A stretch of 64,000 bases of DNA, from positions 62,001 through 126,000 of the forward strand of contig NZ_CP108097.1 of assembly GCF_036194065.1 (NCBI RefSeq), written 5' to 3'. Made by a program: the position numbers and the translations under genes. The notes under the pieces were generated by a model that made no database searches, was not told the origin of the DNA, and saw nothing but the letters and a program-made list of their open reading frames with translations. The stretch is from Streptomyces sp. NBC_00239. Its GTDB lineage: Bacteria; Actinomycetota; Actinomycetes; Streptomycetales; Streptomycetaceae. Of the stretch, positions 1-7,113 are shown piece after piece; within the stretch, counting starts at the first letter, position 1, and every line of letters begins with the position of its first letter.

Positions 1-351
1 CCACAGCCCGGCCATGTGCAGGCCCGCCGCCCGGACCATGGCCCGGGTCCGCTCGTGGCCGATGGTCAGGGCTTCGGGGAAGACGAAGTTGCCGTACGTG
101 TGGTCGCCGTGGAAGTGCGTGTTGACCACGGCGCGCGGCGGGCGGGGCGCCAGCCGCAGCGCCGCCCGGCGCAACTGCCGGGCACGGCTCTCGGTGGCGG
201 CGGTGTCGACGAGCGCGCTGTGGCCGCCGTCGGTGAGGATGCCGGCGTTGTTCAGGCACCAGCCGCCCTCGGGCTGGACGTACGCGTGGACGCCCTCGGC
301 CACCTCGATGACGGCGGTGTCTGCGGGCCGCCTGACGGTCGTGGCGTGCAC
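1..351 (-). CDS. Metallo-beta-lactamase-fold hydrolase, 3' end outside the window
   Basis: The first 117 codons are visible. The zinc-binding motif HFHGDH lies at residues 79-84 in the context NTHFHGDHTYGN, and an upstream strand ends in LVDTAAT, as is usual in metallo-beta-lactamase-fold enzymes. The family covers hydrolases of thioesters, lactones and beta-lactams and some oxidoreductases, so the substrate cannot be named from this fragment. I chose the GTG start at 351 because a good ribosome site (AAGAGGTG) lies just upstream. A set of 11-bp phased ATTCC repeats lies about 95-145 bp upstream, so the gene may be under the cluster SARP. It could be cluster tailoring or resistance, or simply the flanking genome. 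Confidence 0.8.
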   Translation of the reverse strand, partial: MHATTVRRPADTAVIEVAEGVHAYVQPEGGWCLNNAGILTDGGHSALVDTAATESRARQLRRAALRLAPRPPRAVVNTHFHGDHTYGNFVFPEALTIGHERTRAMVRAAGLHMAGLW

Positions 352-443
352 GGGACACCTCTTTCTGTTCACGGCGGGCCCCCGTCCGGGCCCTCGCCGA
401 TGCGGGACCTGAATTCTGCGGGCAGACGCCGTGGTCCCGCTCA

Positions 444-494
444 ATTCCCCGTGCATTCCCGATGGAGTTGTCCTGGATTCCTGTTGGATTCCCC
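444..494. promoter_or_regulatory. Phased ATTCC direct repeats, SARP-type operator candidate
   Basis: The pentamer ATTCC occurs at 444, 455, 477 and 488, which is exactly 11, 22 and 11 bp apart. Weaker A/T-led matches fall on the same phase (ATTAC at 510). SARP activators of Streptomyces bind heptamer direct repeats with 11-bp periodicity, and a SARP gene lies 5 kb away. The repeats sit upstream of the minus-strand metallo-hydrolase. No convincing -10 box was found at the expected distance. Confidence 0.5.
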
Positions 495-561
495 GTCGAT
501 CGCCCGTTGATTACGGCGCGTTTTCCCGCCCGCACGGCCGTGGAATGCCGTTCCCGCGTAC

Positions 562-594
562 CCGTCCGGACGATATCGGGGACAGGCCGGACGG
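562..594 (-). terminator. Hairpin downstream of the PPTase gene
   Basis: An 8-bp perfect inverted repeat (CCGTCCGG at 562-569, CCGGACGG at 587-594) encloses a 17-nt loop, 45 bp past the PPTase stop. There is no T-tract, which is normal for actinomycete terminators, but the loop is long. Confidence 0.35.
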
Positions 595-639
595 AAATCC
601 GCTCAAGGGTCGGCGGAGCGGGCGCGCGGCGGCGGGCCG

Positions 640-1461
640 TCAGGCGAGGGCGGGCTCCGGCAGGACCAGGCGGCGGGGTGCGGCGCGGCCCCACGGGAAG
701 CCGTGGTGCAGGTGGACGGCCGGCGGCCGCGCGTCGTCGACCTCGACCGCCACCGCCGCCAGCACCTCGGGTACCGGCTCGACCTCCAGGAAGCGCCAGC
801 GCGCCGCCGAGTCGTCGGCGGGCGGCCGGAAGGCGAGGACGCCCCGGTCCTCGGCGAGGGTGAACACGAACGAGTCGAAGGGCAGTCCCAGTCCCAGCCC
901 GCGGGCCTTGGAGTAGGCCTCCTTCAGCGTCCACAGCCGCAGGGCGCGCCGGTTGCGGGGCCGCCCGGGAGCGGCGCTGGCGATCCAGTCCTGCTCCTCG
1001 GGGGAGAACGTCGCGATGATGTTGTCCAGGCCGCGCTCGCCGCGGTCGAGCCGCTCGACGTCGACCCCGATGCGCAGGCCCCGGGAGACGCCCAGCAGGT
1101 TGTACGCGTTGGCGTGCGAGAGGTTGAAGTCCAGCGTGTCCGCGCCGCGCGGCAGGCCGCCGTCGGGCGTCTGCAGGAACGGCCGCCCGCGCGAGGAGCG
1201 CCAGATGATCGCCTCGGCCTCGGGGATGCCGGTCTCCAGGGCCAGCACCCGGCGCACCAGGGCGTGGGCGACGAGGTACTGGCGGCGGTCGCGTTCGAAG
1301 AGGAAGCGGCCGGCCACCTCCTGCTCGTTCTCGTCCAGCCAGTGCGAGGCCAGGGTGGCGGCGATGCCGGGCGCGAGGTCCTCGTTGGGGCAGAACCACA
1401 GGTTGACCGGGGCGGGTTCGTTCTCCCCCGGCCCGCCGTGGTCGAGAGACAGCACGCTCAT
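640..1461 (-). CDS. 4'-phosphopantetheinyl transferase, Sfp type
   Basis: This 273-residue protein would attach the phosphopantetheine arm of CoA to the serine of carrier domains (ACP and PCP), the priming step for every PKS and NRPS module in the cluster. The two family motifs are present: IGVDVE at about 131-136 (Mg-binding acids) and WTLKEAYSK at 177-185 (WxxKEAxxK). The length is typical of Sfp-type enzymes. Its ATG overlaps the stop of the pseudo-ketosynthase gene (ATGA), so the two are translationally coupled and the gene is last in the SARP/ACP/KS-like operon. Whether it primes the tandem ACP next door, the megasynthases, or both is inference. Confidence 0.95.
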   Translation of the reverse strand: MSVLSLDHGGPGENEPAPVNLWFCPNEDLAPGIAATLASHWLDENEQEVAGRFLFERDRRQYLVAHALVRRVLALETGIPEAEAIIWRSSRGRPFLQTPDGGLPRGADTLDFNLSHANAYNLLGVSRGLRIGVDVERLDRGERGLDNIIATFSPEEQDWIASAAPGRPRNRRALRLWTLKEAYSKARGLGLGLPFDSFVFTLAEDRGVLAFRPPADDSAARWRFLEVEPVPEVLAAVAVEVDDARPPAVHLHHGFPWGRAAPRRLVLPEPALA

Positions 1462-3437
1462 GCCGACCCCTCCTCGCCACCCAGCCACAGCGGGACGCGC
1501 AGGAACGCGGACGCGGGCAGCGGCACGGCCACGGAGGCAGCGCCCCGGGCCGGCTCCAGCGCGGTCCAGTCGATGTCGAGCCCGGACAGCCACAGGCCGC
1601 GGAGCTGGTCCAGGTGCCCGGCCCGCCAGAGCGCGGCGAGGTACCCGTCCGTCTCCGGTACGCCGCCCAGGTCCAGCGGGTCGGCGCCGCCGTCCCGCAG
1701 ATCGGCGCAGGGCGCGCCGTCCCGTACGAACCGCTCCAGGGCCCGTACGAGTTCGCCGGTGTCGGTGACGACGGCCGCGAAGCGGCAGTCCATGGCGGAC
1801 CGGCCGGTGCGCAGTGCGCGGGCGAGCGCCGGGAGCGGGGGCACCGGGCCCGGCCCGTCGAGCAGCTCGGCGAACCGGCCCGCGGTGGCGGCCAGATGGG
1901 CGGGGGTGGGGGCGGACAGCACGAACAGTTCGCGGGCGGCCTCGGGAGCGGCCTCGGGTACCGGGTCCGGGACCGGGTCGGCGCCGGGCAGGTACTCCTC
2001 CAGGACCACCTGGGCGTCCGCGCCGCCGGCGCCGCGCACGCCGACGCAGATCCGGCGGGGCGCGGCCGTCGCGTTCTCCCAGGGCTGCGCCTCGATGCGG
2101 CCCGGCTCCGGTGCCAGGATCCGGTGGCTCAGTTCGAGCACGGCCCGGGTCAGGGCCGCGGCGCCGGTGGCGGAGCCCGCGTCGCCGACGAGCGCGCGGA
2201 CGGATCCGGCGTCCTCGCGGACGGCGGCGGCCGACGCGTCCAGCCCGGCCGCGCGCAGCGCCTCGCGCAGCACACGCTCCGCGGGAGCCGCGGGCGCGGC
2301 AAGGTCTGCGCCGTGCCCGCCGTCCGTGCCGTGCACGGGGCAGGAGGCGTGCAGGGAGTCGGCGGCGCGCGCGGCGGCGCGGGCGCGCCCGCCGCCGGCC
2401 CGGGACCCGCGGCCGGGGCCGGCCGCCGAGGGGTCGGGGGCGGTGTGGCCGACCGCGCTGCCGCGGATGAGGCAGTGCACGGTGTCGCCGTCGGCGAGGG
2501 CCCGCGCCAGGGGCTTGAGGAGGAGCGCGCCGACCCCTTCGCCCGCGCCGGGGCGCCGGCTGGAGGGGTGCAGCAGCAGCCGGACGCCGCCGACGAGCGC
2601 GGCGGCGCACTCGCCGCGGTGCAGGGCGGCGACGGCCTGGTGCAGCGCGACGAGCACGGAGGACTCCGCAGTGTCGACCGACTGGCTCGGGCCGGTGAGG
2701 CCGAGCAGGGCGGAGAGCCGGTTGGGCAGGCTCCACCGGCCGCCGCCGGGCATCGGCCGGGGTTGTTCGCGCCGCCAGGTCCTGGCCGCGAGCAGCACGT
2801 AGTCGCCGGTCCCGGCGCCGGTGAACACGCCGACGCTGCGCGGGGTGCCGTCGCCCGCGGTCAGCGCGTCGAGGCGGCCGCCGGTGCAGCCGGCGTCCTC
2901 CAGGGCCTCCCACGCGGTCTCCAGGAACAGCCGCTCCTGGGGGTCGATCAGGGCTGCCTCGTCCGCGTCGATCCCGAAGAACTCCGGGTCGAAGTCCTGT
3001 ACGCGCTCCAGGTAGTGGCCCCGCTCGTCACCGGGGCGGCCGGCGGGCGGCTCGGCGGCGCTGTCGTGCCCGCCGCGGGCCAGCCGCCAGAAGGCGGCGA
3101 GGTCGGGTGCGCCCGGGTAGCGCCCGGCCATGCCGACCACCGCGATCGGCCCGGCGTCCGGCGCGGGGGCCGCGAGGGGGGTGGCGGGCGTGGCGGGTGC
3201 GGCGGCCGCGCCGGACGCGGAGTCCGCGCCGCGGCCGGCGGCCGGGCTGGCCGCGGCGGGGGACGGCTCGGCGCCGTCCGGCTCCGGCCAGGCCTCCGGC
3301 AGGCGGAAGACGACCGGCGCGGGCCCGGTGCCGGTGCCGGTGTCGGCCGCGGCGGCGTCGCCGGCCAGCAGCGCGGCCACCTGGGCCCGGTCCAGATGAC
3401 CGTTCTTGAACCGGGTCAGGACTTCCTTCTCGTCCAT
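1458..3437 (-). CDS. Ketosynthase-like protein lacking all catalytic residues
   Basis: The protein has 659 residues. Residues 1-28 form a short charged helical element (LTRFKNGHLDRAQVAALLAG) of the kind seen at PKS subunit ends, followed by a Pro/Ala linker. Residues 97-480 have a ketosynthase fold with recognisable landmarks: PIAVVGMAGRYPGA, DPQERLFLETAWEALEDAG and a GGV near 283. The nucleophile motif DTACSS reads DTAESS, with Glu258 in place of Cys. The EAHGTGT and KSNIGH histidine motifs are both missing. The region after about residue 490 resembles the linker that follows ketosynthases in trans-AT PKSs, ending in a DIDWTAL...PLPASAFLRVPLWLG block. It is coupled to the PPTase gene and lies 33 bp downstream of the tandem-ACP gene. 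Decarboxylase or scaffold functions are possible, but catalysis by the normal ketosynthase mechanism is not. Confidence 0.85.
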   Translation of the reverse strand: MDEKEVLTRFKNGHLDRAQVAALLAGDAAAADTGTGTGPAPVVFRLPEAWPEPDGAEPSPAAASPAAGRGADSASGAAAAPATPATPLAAPAPDAGPIAVVGMAGRYPGAPDLAAFWRLARGGHDSAAEPPAGRPGDERGHYLERVQDFDPEFFGIDADEAALIDPQERLFLETAWEALEDAGCTGGRLDALTAGDGTPRSVGVFTGAGTGDYVLLAARTWRREQPRPMPGGGRWSLPNRLSALLGLTGPSQSVDTAESSVLVALHQAVAALHRGECAAALVGGVRLLLHPSSRRPGAGEGVGALLLKPLARALADGDTVHCLIRGSAVGHTAPDPSAAGPGRGSRAGGGRARAAARAADSLHASCPVHGTDGGHGADLAAPAAPAERVLREALRAAGLDASAAAVREDAGSVRALVGDAGSATGAAALTRAVLELSHRILAPEPGRIEAQPWENATAAPRRICVGVRGAGGADAQVVLEEYLPGADPVPDPVPEAAPEAARELFVLSAPTPAHLAATAGRFAELLDGPGPVPPLPALARALRTGRSAMDCRFAAVVTDTGELVRALERFVRDGAPCADLRDGGADPLDLGGVPETDGYLAALWRAGHLDQLRGLWLSGLDIDWTALEPARGAASVAVPLPASAFLRVPLWLGGEEGSA

Positions 3438-3470
3438 CTGGACGCGCTCCTTCTCAGGGTGGAAACAGCT

Positions 3471-4352
3471 TCAGCCGCGTCGGGCGAGCAGCAGGAGCGC
3501 CTCGTCCACGGTGAGCCGGTCGTCGCGGATCGCGTCCAGCAGGACGTCGAGATCGCCGCCCGGGAGCGGACGTACGGCAGGTTCGTCGGCCGCGGGGGCG
3601 GCCTGGGGGGCGGCGGCCGCGGGGGCGGCGAGCGCCGGTCCGGTGGCCGGGCGGAGCGCCGGTGCCGTTGCCTGCGGGGCGGGGCCCGGGGCGGTGGCGC
3701 GGGCCGGGGCGAAGTCCTGCTCCGAGCCCGCCGTGCGCGCCGCGATGTAGGCGGCCATGGCGGCGAGGTTGGGGTGCTCGTACAGCAGCACCGACCGCTC
3801 CTGGAGGCCGAAGGCGCGGTTGACGACCGCGATGAACTCCGCGCCCACGATGGAGTCGACGCCCAGCACGTTGAACGCGGCGGTGGTGTTGATGTCCCAG
3901 GGGTCGCAGGACAGGATGCCCGCGAGCTGCTCGCGCAGCACCTCCGCGATGCGGGTCGCCGCGGCGGCCGCCGGCACCTGCCGGGCGGGGGCGGGCGGCT
4001 GCGGCCCGAGCCCGAGGCCCGCGCCCGACGCCGGGAAGGCGGCGGTGGGGGCGGCGGCCGGGGCCGGCGCCGCGGCGAGGGTGGGAACGGGGGCGGCGGC
4101 CGCGCTGCTCGCCGCCCGCGCGACCTCGCGCGCGAAGGACGACGGCGTCGGGAAGTCGTACAGGTCGGTCGCCAGCACCCGCAGCCCGTACCGGGCGTTG
4201 ACCACGGCCACGAACTCCACCACCAGCAGCGAGTCCAGCCCCATGGACTGGAAGGTCTGCTCGGGGTCGATCTTCTCCGGCTTGACCCGCAGGACGTCGC
4301 CGAGCACCCCGATGAGGTCGGTCAGTACGTCCGCAGGATGTTCATTCGTCAT
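3471..4352 (-). CDS. Tandem acyl carrier protein (ACP-ACP) with C-terminal docking element
   Basis: The protein has 293 residues and two carrier domains: residues 8-80 with GLDSLLVVEF (Ser41) and 134-206 with GVDSIVGAEF (Ser167), separated by Ala/Pro linkers. Both read like trans-AT-PKS ACPs (LYDFPTPSSFA, LLYEHPNLAAMA) rather than the ACPs of the large PKSs here. The last 26 residues (DLDVLLDAIRDDRLTVDEAL) match the pattern of C-terminal docking elements and resemble the N-terminus of the adjacent KS-like protein, so the two probably pair. I chose ATG 4352 because a GGAGGAG site precedes it by 7 nt; the in-frame TTG at 4367 has no such site. The acyl group carried is unknown. Confidence 0.9.
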   Translation of the reverse strand: MTNEHPADVLTDLIGVLGDVLRVKPEKIDPEQTFQSMGLDSLLVVEFVAVVNARYGLRVLATDLYDFPTPSSFAREVARAASSAAAAPVPTLAAAPAPAAAPTAAFPASGAGLGLGPQPPAPARQVPAAAAATRIAEVLREQLAGILSCDPWDINTTAAFNVLGVDSIVGAEFIAVVNRAFGLQERSVLLYEHPNLAAMAAYIAARTAGSEQDFAPARATAPGPAPQATAPALRPATGPALAAPAAAAPQAAPAADEPAVRPLPGGDLDVLLDAIRDDRLTVDEALLLLARRG

Positions 4353-4385
4353 CGCAGGCTCCTCCAAGCCGTCGGTGGCACACGG

Positions 4386-5099
4386 TCACGCGGTGCTGCC
4401 CGAGAACACCGGACGGCACCGGCCGTCCGCGGGGTCGGGATACCGGGCGGCCCGCTCGCCCGCGAGGCGGGGCGCGGGACCGGTGCCCGGCGTCCCGACC
4501 CGGAAGTTCTTCGCCGCGCCCTCGGGCACCAGGCTCGGCAGCAGCAGCGACCACAGCCCGGACACCCGGCACTGCAGCTCGGCGGCCGGCATGCCCGTGG
4601 CGGCCAGCGCCTCGATGCCGCAGGACGCCGCGACGACCAGCGATTCGACGCTCTCCCAGCCGATCCCGTCGCGGAGTTCACCCGCGTCCCGGGCCTGGCG
4701 CAGCAGGCCGCACACCTCGGCGAGCCAGGTCCGGTGGAAGTCGGTGGCGAGCGCGGCGGAGCCCGTGCACTCCCTGGTGAGACGGAAACTGGCCGGGATC
4801 ACCGGCTCCTCGCGCAGGCCGATCGCGAGCCAGTGCGTCGTGTCGACCAGGGTCTGCAGCGGAGAGCGGCCGGAGGCGCGCAGGGCGTGCACCGATGCGT
4901 GCAGCAGCTCGCAGCCGCGCAGCCGGATCGCCTCCGCCAGTTCGTCCTTGGAGGAGAAGTGGAAGTACAGCGCCCCCTTCGTCACTCCCGCGCACGCGGC
5001 GATCTCGCTGAGCGTCGCGTTCGCGTAGCCGTTGCGGTGGAACATCTCGGCCCCCGCGTGCACCAGCTTCCTGCGGGTCCGCTCCGACCTGTCCTGCAT
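4386..5099 (-). CDS. TetR-family regulator, gamma-butyrolactone-receptor type
   Basis: This 237-residue protein has an N-terminal TetR helix-turn-helix. The stretch AEMFHRNGYANATLSEIA followed by AGVTKGALYFHFSSKDELA is diagnostic of the ScbR/ArpA receptor group. The C-terminal ligand domain keeps the family end WSLLLPSLVP, then has an extra tail of about 40 residues. Receptors of this family bind butyrolactone signals, and pseudo-receptors bind other small molecules, to release promoters of pathway activators. Start chosen at ATG 5099, after a GAGGAGG site. It lies 91 bp downstream of the SARP gene in the same direction, so it is probably co-transcribed and could feed back on it. I see no ARE-like box directly in front of it. 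Confidence 0.88.
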   Translation of the reverse strand: MQDRSERTRRKLVHAGAEMFHRNGYANATLSEIAACAGVTKGALYFHFSSKDELAEAIRLRGCELLHASVHALRASGRSPLQTLVDTTHWLAIGLREEPVIPASFRLTRECTGSAALATDFHRTWLAEVCGLLRQARDAGELRDGIGWESVESLVVAASCGIEALAATGMPAAELQCRVSGLWSLLLPSLVPEGAAKNFRVGTPGTGPAPRLAGERAARYPDPADGRCRPVFSGSTA

Positions 5100-5190
5100 C
5101 GCGCTGCCTCCTCGGCCCGGGGTCCGGGCGCGGCGGGTGCGGGCCGGCGAGCCGGTCGCGGCCGCGTTCCGGGTATGACGCACGGCCGTC

Positions 5191-6054
5191 TCAGGCCACG
5201 CGTACGAGTTGCTCACTGTTCGTCTCCGCCACGACCGGACTCTCGGGGCTGGCCATGAGGATCGAGCGCTGCAGCCGGCGCAGGGCGGCCGAGGGCTCGA
5301 GCCCGAGTTCGCGCACGAGGGTGGCGCGCAGCCGCTGGTAGACGTCGAGGGCCTCGCCGCGGCGGCCGGAGCGGTGCAGGGCCAGCATGAACTGGCCGTG
5401 CAGGTTCTCGTGGGTGCGGTACCGGCTGGCCAGTACGGTCAGTTCGGCGAGCAGCTCGCGGTGCCGGCCGAGCCGCAGATCCGCCTCGATGCGCTGGTCG
5501 AGCGCGCAGAGGCGGGTCTCTTCGAGCCGCCGGGTCTCCATGTCGAGCTGGATGCCGCCGTGCACGTCGGCGAAGGCCGGTCCGGACCACAGCGACAGCG
5601 CCTCGCGCAGCAGCCGGGCCGCGCCGGGGAAGTCACCGCCGTCCATGGCCCGGTAGCCCATGCCGGCAAGCCGGTCGAACTCGCGGACGTCGCTGGTGCC
5701 GCCGCCGCTGTTGAGCAGGTAGCCGCCGGGCAGCGTGACGAGCACGTCCTTGGCGGTGCGCCGCTCAGCCGCACCGGCCGCGCCCTCGGGGCACTCGCCG
5801 TCCTCGGCGGCCGCGCCCTGTTCCAGGGCGGTGGCGATGAGGGCCCGCAGCTGCAGCACGTAGGTCTGCAGCGTGGTGCGGGCACTGCGCGGCGGTGCGC
5901 CCGCCCACAGTTCCTCGATCAGCGCCGACACCGGGACCACCTGGTCGGCATGGAGCGCCAGGAGCGCCAGCACCTGTCGCGGCTTGGGGGCCGTCGGCGT
6001 GATGGAGACCCCGTGCTCCCGCACCGCCAGTGTGCCCAGTACTTCGATGTCCAC
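5191..6054 (-). CDS. SARP-family transcriptional activator
   Basis: This 287-residue protein is the likely pathway-specific activator. The N-terminus is the OmpR-like winged helix typical of SARPs (VLGTLAV, TPTAPKPRQVLALLALHADQVV, LIEELWAGAPPRSARTTLQTYVLQLR). Residues from about 125 form the bacterial transcriptional activation domain (FDRLAGMGYRAM, LREALSLWSGPAFADV, HENLHGQFMLALHRSGRRGEAL). The length matches small SARPs without ATPase domains. Start: GTG 6054, with GGGGAG six bases upstream. Its upstream region carries two 22-bp ARE-like boxes, which predicts repression by one of the two butyrolactone-receptor homologues nearby. A set of 11-bp phased repeats at 444-494 is a candidate target. 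Confidence 0.93.
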   Translation of the reverse strand: MDIEVLGTLAVREHGVSITPTAPKPRQVLALLALHADQVVPVSALIEELWAGAPPRSARTTLQTYVLQLRALIATALEQGAAAEDGECPEGAAGAAERRTAKDVLVTLPGGYLLNSGGGTSDVREFDRLAGMGYRAMDGGDFPGAARLLREALSLWSGPAFADVHGGIQLDMETRRLEETRLCALDQRIEADLRLGRHRELLAELTVLASRYRTHENLHGQFMLALHRSGRRGEALDVYQRLRATLVRELGLEPSAALRRLQRSILMASPESPVVAETNSEQLVRVA

Positions 6055-6092
6055 GCCATTCTCCCCTGTCCGTGGATGAGCCTCCGCCAGTA

Positions 6093-6114
6093 AAAAACAG
6101 GACCGGCGGTTTGT
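6093..6114. promoter_or_regulatory. ARE-like receptor box in front of the SARP gene
   Basis: On the minus strand the 22 bases read ACAAACCG CCGGTCC TGTTTTT. The ACAAACCG half-site and T-rich right arm are shared with boxes at 6263-6284 and 7014-7035. It sits 39-60 bp upstream of the SARP start codon, where a receptor would block the promoter. Confidence 0.6.
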
Positions 6115-6262
6115 CAATGTGAAACCGACCGTGTGTGCTGTTTGATTTCGAACCGCCTGAAGGACCCTCAAAGACCAGTCCCCACCTGCGTAGTTGCCAC
6201 CCTTGACGGAGGCCGGGGCGCCCGGCCTCTGACCTGCAGACCTTCCAGAGTGGGCCCGATCA

Positions 6263-6284
6263 ACAAACCGGCCGGTCTTTATTT
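6263..6284. promoter_or_regulatory. ARE-like receptor box overlapping the end of the second receptor gene
   Basis: The box reads ACAAACCGGCCGGTCTTTAT plus TT, an imperfect palindrome around CCGGCCGG. It overlaps the last codons of the TetR gene at 6279 and lies about 210 bp upstream of the SARP start. It shares the ACAAACCG half-site with two other boxes. Confidence 0.55.
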
Positions 6285-6935
6285 ACCCGCAGCCGACGCC
6301 GCGGCGTCGAGGTCGACGAGGCGGGGGCCCGCGGCGTCGAGGCCGGCGAGGCCGGCCGCCGGCACGACGGTCGGCAGCAGCAGCCGCCAGAACCGCGCGA
6401 CCGTCGCCGCCGAGAGCCAGACGGCGTCCCGGAACCCGAGCACCTCGAACCCCACGGTCGCGGCCACCACGGCGCTCTCCACGTCCCGCACCACCACGCC
6501 GGGGCGCAACTCGCCCGCCGCCGCGGCCCGTTCCAGCGTCCCGGCGACCCACATCCGCCAGCGGTCCCGCAGGCCGCCCGGGCGGGGGCGGGCCACGTCG
6601 CCGCTCAGCGCGAACCCGGCCCGCAGCACCACGTCGTCGAGCTGCGCGTCGGCGAGCTCGTGGGTGGCGTCGATCAGGCGTTGCAGATGGCCGCCCGCCC
6701 CGGCCGGCGGCGCGCCCTCCGTGACGGCCTTCAACCGGGCCAGCGCCGCCTCCTCGACGGCGTCCGCGAGGCCCGCCTTGGTGGCGAAGTGGAAGTGCAG
6801 CGCCCCGTTGCTCACCCCGGCCAGCGAACTGATCGAGACGAGCGACGCGGGGGAGAAGCCCTCGCGGTCGAAGACCTCGGCCGCGGACCGGATGAGGGCG
6901 TCACGCGTACGCGCCGCACGTTCCTGCTTCACCAT
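6279..6935 (-). CDS. TetR-family regulator, gamma-butyrolactone-receptor type
   Basis: This 218-residue protein is a second member of the butyrolactone-receptor group. The DNA-binding domain is at residues 1-50 (RTRDALIRSAAEVFDREGF, LAGVSNGALHFHFATKAGLAD). The ligand domain ends in FWRLLLPTVVPAAGLAGL. The length is close to that of true receptors such as ArpA and ScbR, without the extra tail of the homologue at 4386. Start: ATG 6935 (MVKQERAARTRDAL) with GGAG upstream. A perfect 7-4-7 inverted ARE-like box at 7014-7035 lies about 80 bp upstream, so autoregulation is likely. Two similar boxes follow the gene in front of the SARP, which makes this protein the best candidate for the SARP repressor. 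No butyrolactone synthase (AfsA type) is in the window. Confidence 0.9.
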   Translation of the reverse strand: MVKQERAARTRDALIRSAAEVFDREGFSPASLVSISSLAGVSNGALHFHFATKAGLADAVEEAALARLKAVTEGAPPAGAGGHLQRLIDATHELADAQLDDVVLRAGFALSGDVARPRPGGLRDRWRMWVAGTLERAAAAGELRPGVVVRDVESAVVAATVGFEVLGFRDAVWLSAATVARFWRLLLPTVVPAAGLAGLDAAGPRLVDLDAAASAAGK

Positions 6936-7013
6936 CTGCTGCTCCGTCGCTCCAGGGGGTCGCCCGCGTGCCGAAGGGCAGGCCGGAGTGCTCACCCGAA
7001 CCCAGAGTGTAAT

Positions 7014-7035
7014 ACAAACCGCCTGTGCGGTTTTA
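7014..7035. promoter_or_regulatory. ARE-like box in front of the receptor gene
   Basis: The box reads ACAAACCGCCTGTGCGGTTT plus TA. Inside it AAACCGC (7016-7022) and GCGGTTT (7027-7033) form a perfect 7-bp inverted repeat with a 4-bp spacer. It is the most symmetric of three related boxes and sits in the promoter region of the minus-strand receptor gene starting at 6935. It also lies 80 bp upstream of the divergent plus-strand hydrolase. Confidence 0.65.
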
Positions 7036-7076
7036 ACGACTTCGTTACCTTGGGGAACCGGCCGCCGCGGGTCCGT

Positions 7077-7107
7077 TTGACCTTGACCCAAGGTCAGGGT
7101 GGACGCT
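7077..7107 (+). promoter_or_regulatory. MerR-type promoter with operator and leaderless start
   Basis: The perfect inverted repeat TGACCTTG (7078-7085), ACC, CAAGGTCA (7089-7096) begins within a -35 hexamer TTGACC (7077-7082). A weak -10 (GACGCT, 7102-7107) follows at a 19-bp spacing. Over-long spacers with the operator between the two boxes are the hallmark of MerR-activated promoters. Transcription would begin near 7113, at the ATG of the hydrolase, giving a leaderless transcript. The regulator is likely the MerR protein at 7919. Confidence 0.6.
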
Positions 7108-7113
7108 GATTGC

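Noticed and set aside
1458..3437. Reading the KS-like protein as a KSQ loading decarboxylase
   Set aside because: KSQ domains replace Cys with Gln but keep both histidine motifs, as the loading module at 30891 does. This protein has Glu and neither histidine motif, and has no AT or ACP attached.
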